Assembly (NCBI GenBank): GCA_043778315.1
Contig: JAYWGJ010000241.1
Coordinates: 1-25,143, forward strand
DNA length: 25,143 bases
Reading direction: 5' to 3'
DNA from: JBEEMU01 sp043778315
GTDB lineage: Bacteria > Bacteroidota > Bacteroidia > Chitinophagales > Saprospiraceae
Made by a program: the position numbers and the translations under genes. Under the pieces are notes generated by a model. That model did not search any database. It was not told where the DNA came from and worked only from the letters and a program-made list of their open reading frames with translations. This document shows positions 23,177-25,143 of this stretch, piece after piece (position 1 is the stretch's first letter; every line of letters starts with the position of its first letter).

Positions 23177-25143
23177 TTATTTTGCTTTCACCAACTTAAA
23201 TACTAAGCTCGTACCGCTTTGGGTAGTCACGTTCAAAAAATATGTGCCGTCAGGGAACGACGGCGCGCTGAGGTCTATCGGCATATTTTGCGTACCGTTG
23301 TCGTTGGTACGCGACTGTTGCAGTAGGGTTTGCCCGAGCGTGTTGGTTAGCGTAAGCTGCGCAGAATTGGCAGCCTTCGTTTTCCAAATGATATTAAACA
23401 CACCGCTTTGGGAAGGATTCGGGAATACCGACCAGTCCGTCTTACCCTCAAAAAAGAGGCTTTGTATGGGTGTGTAAGTTGCTTTGCCATCTGCGTCTAT
23501 CTGCTTTAAGCGATAATACTGCGAGCCTTCTTTTATGGGTTCGGTGTCGGTAAATGCGTAATACTGCGGCAGGGTAGTAGTGCCATGCCCGCGTACCGTG
23601 CCTATCTGCTCAAACTTATTGCCAGTAGCCGAGGCATCTCCGCGTGCTACCTCTACTTCAAATCGGTCGTTGTTTAGCTCCGAGGCAGTTGTCCAACGGA
23701 GTAGCGCGTCAGTGTGTTGCTTCGTTGCGGTGAAGTTTGTGAGCGTGACAGGGAGCGCGATAGTTCCCGAAGGCGAGCCGTGATTGAGCCAAAACTCCGA
23801 GAACGAACTCACTTCAAACTCCGCATAATAGCCGTTGTCGTAAGGAATAATATCGGTGTTCGCGGGTAGTATAAAGGTGTGGTTGCTGCCCGCGTTATCT
23901 GTCAAAGTGCCGTTTTCTAAGGCGTTTGAGCCGCTATATTTGGTAATACCCAATTGGTAAGCGTCCTTCGGCGCGGCGCAAGTAGCGCAGCCCGTTCCTG
24001 CTATTGCCTCGTCTATTTCGGCTTTTGTGAAGTACATACGGAGGCGCACATTGCCCGCAGGAGCGGTAGTAGGGCGCACCACCCAGTTGCGGTCGGGGTA
24101 ATATTGTTTGTTGTCGTCGCGCAGCGCGCCACTAAAAATGTATTCGCGCACCTCCGTGCTGCCTAAGGTTTGCCCTTGCGGATTAATAGATACAATCAGG
24201 TTGCCACCCGAAGCAAAGTTTATCCAAGAACTTCCCGAAACCGCTTGCGTGATGCTCGTATTTGCTGCCGTATAAATCGCCTGTTTGCTATATATATGTA
24301 TGTCGTCAATCGCTACGCCCTCCTCGTTTGCGCCTCCATCGGCGTTGAAAATAAAACGAAAACGGGTGCTGCTCGATACTGCTGCCGTCGGTATCGGGAG
24401 CGTCGCGACGTGCCAAGTAGTGGCATCGAGTGTGCTTGTCCAGCCTTGTGCCGCGTCGTTATACCATTGTGTACTGCCGCTCGCGCCTTGCGCACCTAAG
24501 CGCGACCAGGCTTTGCCGTCGGTGGAGTATTCCATATACAAAAAGTCGCAGGGTTGCGGCGTAGGGCAATATTCTATCTTGAAAATATGGCTGAAAGAGA
24601 GCATCGGATTAGCGAGTGCCGTAAGGTCGAAGCACGGCGAAGTAAGAAAAGAACGCTGCGCGTCGCTATAGTTGCCGCTTAGTTTGGTTGCCCAACAATT
24701 TGCGCCGTTTGCGGCACGGTCTATCAAGGTTTTGGTTGGTATTCCACGAGTCCAGTCGTCGTTAGTACCGTTATGGTACCAGCCTCCGTCGTTCGTCTCG
24801 AAGCCTTGCAAATAAGGGAACGCGCTGACGCTGCCTTGATTGATGCCGCGTTTGAATACCACCGTGTTATTGCCTACAATATCGTCTGCAAAAGTCAGGC
24901 TCACGCTAAATGTGTATTCGCCCGTCTGCGCGAACGTGTATGTACCTATATTAAAATTAAATACAGCTTTACCAGCCAACGCCGCGAGGTTAGCTGTGCC
25001 GCTAATAGTTGTGGGCGCGCCCGTCGGCGGCGTGATAACGCAGCTCACGGGAACGCTTGCCGTGACGGTGGAAGTGGAGGCATTGTAAATATCAATACTT
25101 ACGTTCGTGCCTGCCGCGACGCAACTATTCGGGGCGGTTACGT
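23177..25143 (-). CDS. Partial T9SS cargo protein with cleaved-adhesin-like domain, 3' part
   Basis: The frame is open to the right edge (visible codons encode about 654 residues; the first readable are VTAPNSCVAAG), so the true start lies outside. The internal GTG at 25048 is not a start because the frame continues upstream. In order from the visible N-terminus: an Ig/CARDB-like strand region; a cleaved-adhesin (choice-of-anchor J) lectin-like domain from about FPYLQGFETNDGGWYHNG through SFLTSPCFDLTALANPMLSF to GVAIDDIHIYS; a beta-rich linker; an LPVTLTNFTATKQHTDALLRW fibronectin-like domain; and a type A T9SS tail (WSVFPNPSQSGVFNI, LTNTLGQTLL, DGTYFLNV, VFKLVKAK). It is probably a surface adhesin, glycan-binding or proteolysis-associated protein. 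No catalytic motif is visible. Confidence 0.9.
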   Translation of the reverse strand, partial: VTAPNSCVAAGTNVSIDIYNASTSTVTASVPVSCVITPPTGAPTTISGTANLAALAGKAVFNFNIGTYTFAQTGEYTFSVSLTFADDIVGNNTVVFKRGINQGSVSAFPYLQGFETNDGGWYHNGTNDDWTRGIPTKTLIDRAANGANCWATKLSGNYSDAQRSFLTSPCFDLTALANPMLSFSHIFKIEYCPTPQPCDFLYMEYSTDGKAWSRLGAQGASGSTQWYNDAAQGWTSTLDATTWHVATLPIPTAAVSSSTRFRFIFNADGGANEEGVAIDDIHIYSKQAIYTAANTSITQAVSGSSWINFASGGNLIVSINPQGQTLGSTEVREYIFSGALRDDNKQYYPDRNWVVRPTTAPAGNVRLRMYFTKAEIDEAIAGTGCATCAAPKDAYQLGITKYSGSNALENGTLTDNAGSNHTFILPANTDIIPYDNGYYAEFEVSSFSEFWLNHGSPSGTIALPVTLTNFTATKQHTDALLRWTTASELNNDRFEVEVARGDASATGNKFEQIGTVRGHGTTTLPQYYAFTDTEPIKEGSQYYRLKQIDADGKATYTPIQSLFFEGKTDWSVFPNPSQSGVFNIIWKTKAANSAQLTLTNTLGQTLLQQSRTNDNGTQNMPIDLSAPSFPDGTYFLNVTTQSGTSLVFKLVKAK

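Noticed and set aside
23954..24671. Overlapping plus-strand frames of 70, 109 and 128 residues
   Set aside because: They are antisense to the T9SS cargo gene and arise from its relatively GC-rich sequence.
1..25143. tRNA, rRNA, transposase or phage genes
   Set aside because: None were recognisable by reading; the mobile-element signal is limited to REP-like and tandem repeats.

Overview
This window looks like a chromosomal segment of a gliding-type or T9SS-bearing member of the Bacteroidota. The evidence is an ordered PorP/SprF-gldK-gldL-gldM-gldN cluster (the type IX secretion system core), three large secreted proteins with T9SS C-terminal sorting domains, AT-rich leaders without clear Shine-Dalgarno sequences, and several exact TAnnTTTG boxes, the Bacteroidota -7 promoter element. 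I cannot place it below phylum from sequence reading alone.

Layout. Bases 1-324 hold the start of a minus-strand two-helix membrane protein that runs off the left edge. Two minus-strand T9SS cargo genes follow (597-2339 with a CHU_C/type B tail, 2433-4280 with a type A tail). A 909-base AT-rich gap (4281-5189) contains a GC-rich, hairpin-dense island ending in a run of nine C. From 5190 the plus strand carries mreB, mreC and mreD (cell-shape apparatus), a DUF255/YyaL-type thioredoxin-fold protein, a PorP/SprF protein, then gldK, gldL, gldM and gldN. A 1083-residue TPR protein (16697-19948) follows a purine-rich minisatellite.

The right third (19.95-23.2 kb) is accessory in character: two orphan genes in divergent orientation (20294-21205 minus, 21801-22667 plus) sit among several kinds of short repeat. 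The most striking is an array of fourteen 21-bp units in unbroken register between the two genes. Heptamer-phased repeats with a TTAGTGA/AATAGTG core occupy the neighbouring gaps, and a REP/BIME-like cluster of palindromes lies at 22.8-23.06 kb. The right edge is the 3' part of a minus-strand T9SS cargo protein with a cleaved-adhesin-like domain.

How the genes work together. GldK (lipoprotein) and GldN form the periplasmic ring of the T9SS, GldL and GldM are its inner-membrane proton-driven motor, and PorP/SprF proteins are outer-membrane partners. The three cargo proteins would be exported and retained or released by that machine. The TPR protein is a plausible but unproven periplasmic accessory. 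Nothing in the window proves a wholly new system; the best candidates for novelty are the 21-bp array with its two flanking orphan genes and the 7-bp-phased repeat family.
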